In this document: piece by piece, positions 63,837 to 64,000 of the stretch | Layout of the letters: every line of letters begins with the position of its first letter | Position numbering within the stretch: position 1 is the stretch's first letter | Assembly (NCBI GenBank): GCA_024734495.1 | Contig: JALMQS010000405.1 | Coordinates: 124,001-188,000, forward strand | Length of the DNA stretch: 64,000 nucleotides | Direction: 5' to 3' | Source of the DNA: Forficula auricularia | Lineage: Eukaryota > Arthropoda > Insecta > Dermaptera > Forficulidae | The notes under the pieces: generated by a model | Seen by the model: only the letters and a program-made list of their open reading frames with translations | Databases searched by the model: none | Told to the model about the DNA's origin: nothing | Made by a program: the position numbers and the translations under genes

Positions 63837-64000
63837 TCGTCTGTCAAAGTGATAATAATTTCTTTCTCTCTATTATTCTATTATTTAAATAAAATTATTT
63901 TAATATATTTATATAAGAATAATGGATACCTTACAGATTATTGATATGAATACGATTGTCAATAATCCCAACCATTATCCAATTTATAAAGGTTAGTTTA
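63837..64000. other. No gene recognised
   Basis: AT-rich flank at the window end. Confidence 0.5.

Overview
This looks like a piece of an arthropod nuclear genome, most likely an insect. It is AT-rich, has no compact operon-style coding and consists almost entirely of nested eukaryotic transposable elements. Supporting signs are non-LTR retrotransposons, a Penelope-like element with a GIY-YIG domain, pogo, mariner, hAT, Helitron and Crypton relatives, a spliced coding sequence with GT/AG borders, and copies of U6 snRNA matching the insect consensus. I see no confident single-copy host protein gene. The species cannot be named from the sequence alone, and one 100-N scaffold gap lies at 4338-4437.

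Layout. 0-4.3 kb: gypsy fragment, fold-back element, hAT-type and mariner-type MITEs. 4.4-9.3 kb: a ~4.8 kb palindrome made of two inverted partial Penelope-like elements (PLEs). 10.0-12.8 kb: two further palindromic elements. 13.6-16.9 kb: a pogo-like transposase gene with a 1.97-kb element, carrying an array of about 18 units of 72 bp, inserted in its 3' end (9-bp target-site duplication, TSD). 17.9-20 kb: minisatellite arrays and a MITE. 20.5-29.6 kb: two near-identical segments each carrying a U6 snRNA gene with its upstream region; one U6 is split by a 4.4-kb jockey-like retrotransposon with an 8-bp TSD. 29.8-32.7 kb: LINE fragments and a complete tRNA-derived SINE. 34 kb: a solo LTR. 36.4-42.5 kb: two abutting DNA transposons, each full of nested insertions. 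42.5-48.8 kb: two exons of a Crypton-type tyrosine recombinase around a TE-filled 5.4-kb intron. 47.4-48.2 kb: a MITE cluster. 51.3-57.9 kb: two more U6 copies, each followed by a decayed Helitron, with a jockey-like RT gene between them. 58.2-60.2 kb: tandem repeats and a tRNA-like element. 60.9-63.8 kb: a long RT-RNase H open reading frame.

The most interesting signal is the U6 system. Four U6 copies (21.3/25.8, 28.7, 52.2 and 56.4 kb) share flanks, and three keep a ~300-bp upstream region with a TATA box at the spacing expected for a Pol III U6 promoter. One copy sits in a block flanked by a 10-bp duplication, so U6 genes appear to have been spread with mobile DNA. Two unrelated non-LTR elements have junctions inside U6, one exactly in the ACAGAGA box.

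Repeat shorthand. Rep-A: ~600-bp module, six copies. Rep-B: ~120-bp minisatellite unit with C tracts. Rep-D: ~110-bp module usually just before Rep-B. Rep-E: TIR transposon starting CCGGGTGAG. Rep-F: 'cccgctaatagg' family. Rep-P: family starting AACCGACTTCAAAAAA. R segment: sequence shared by the PLE palindrome and the 10-kb palindrome. MITE-H: family ending in GACATACAACCGGCCC.
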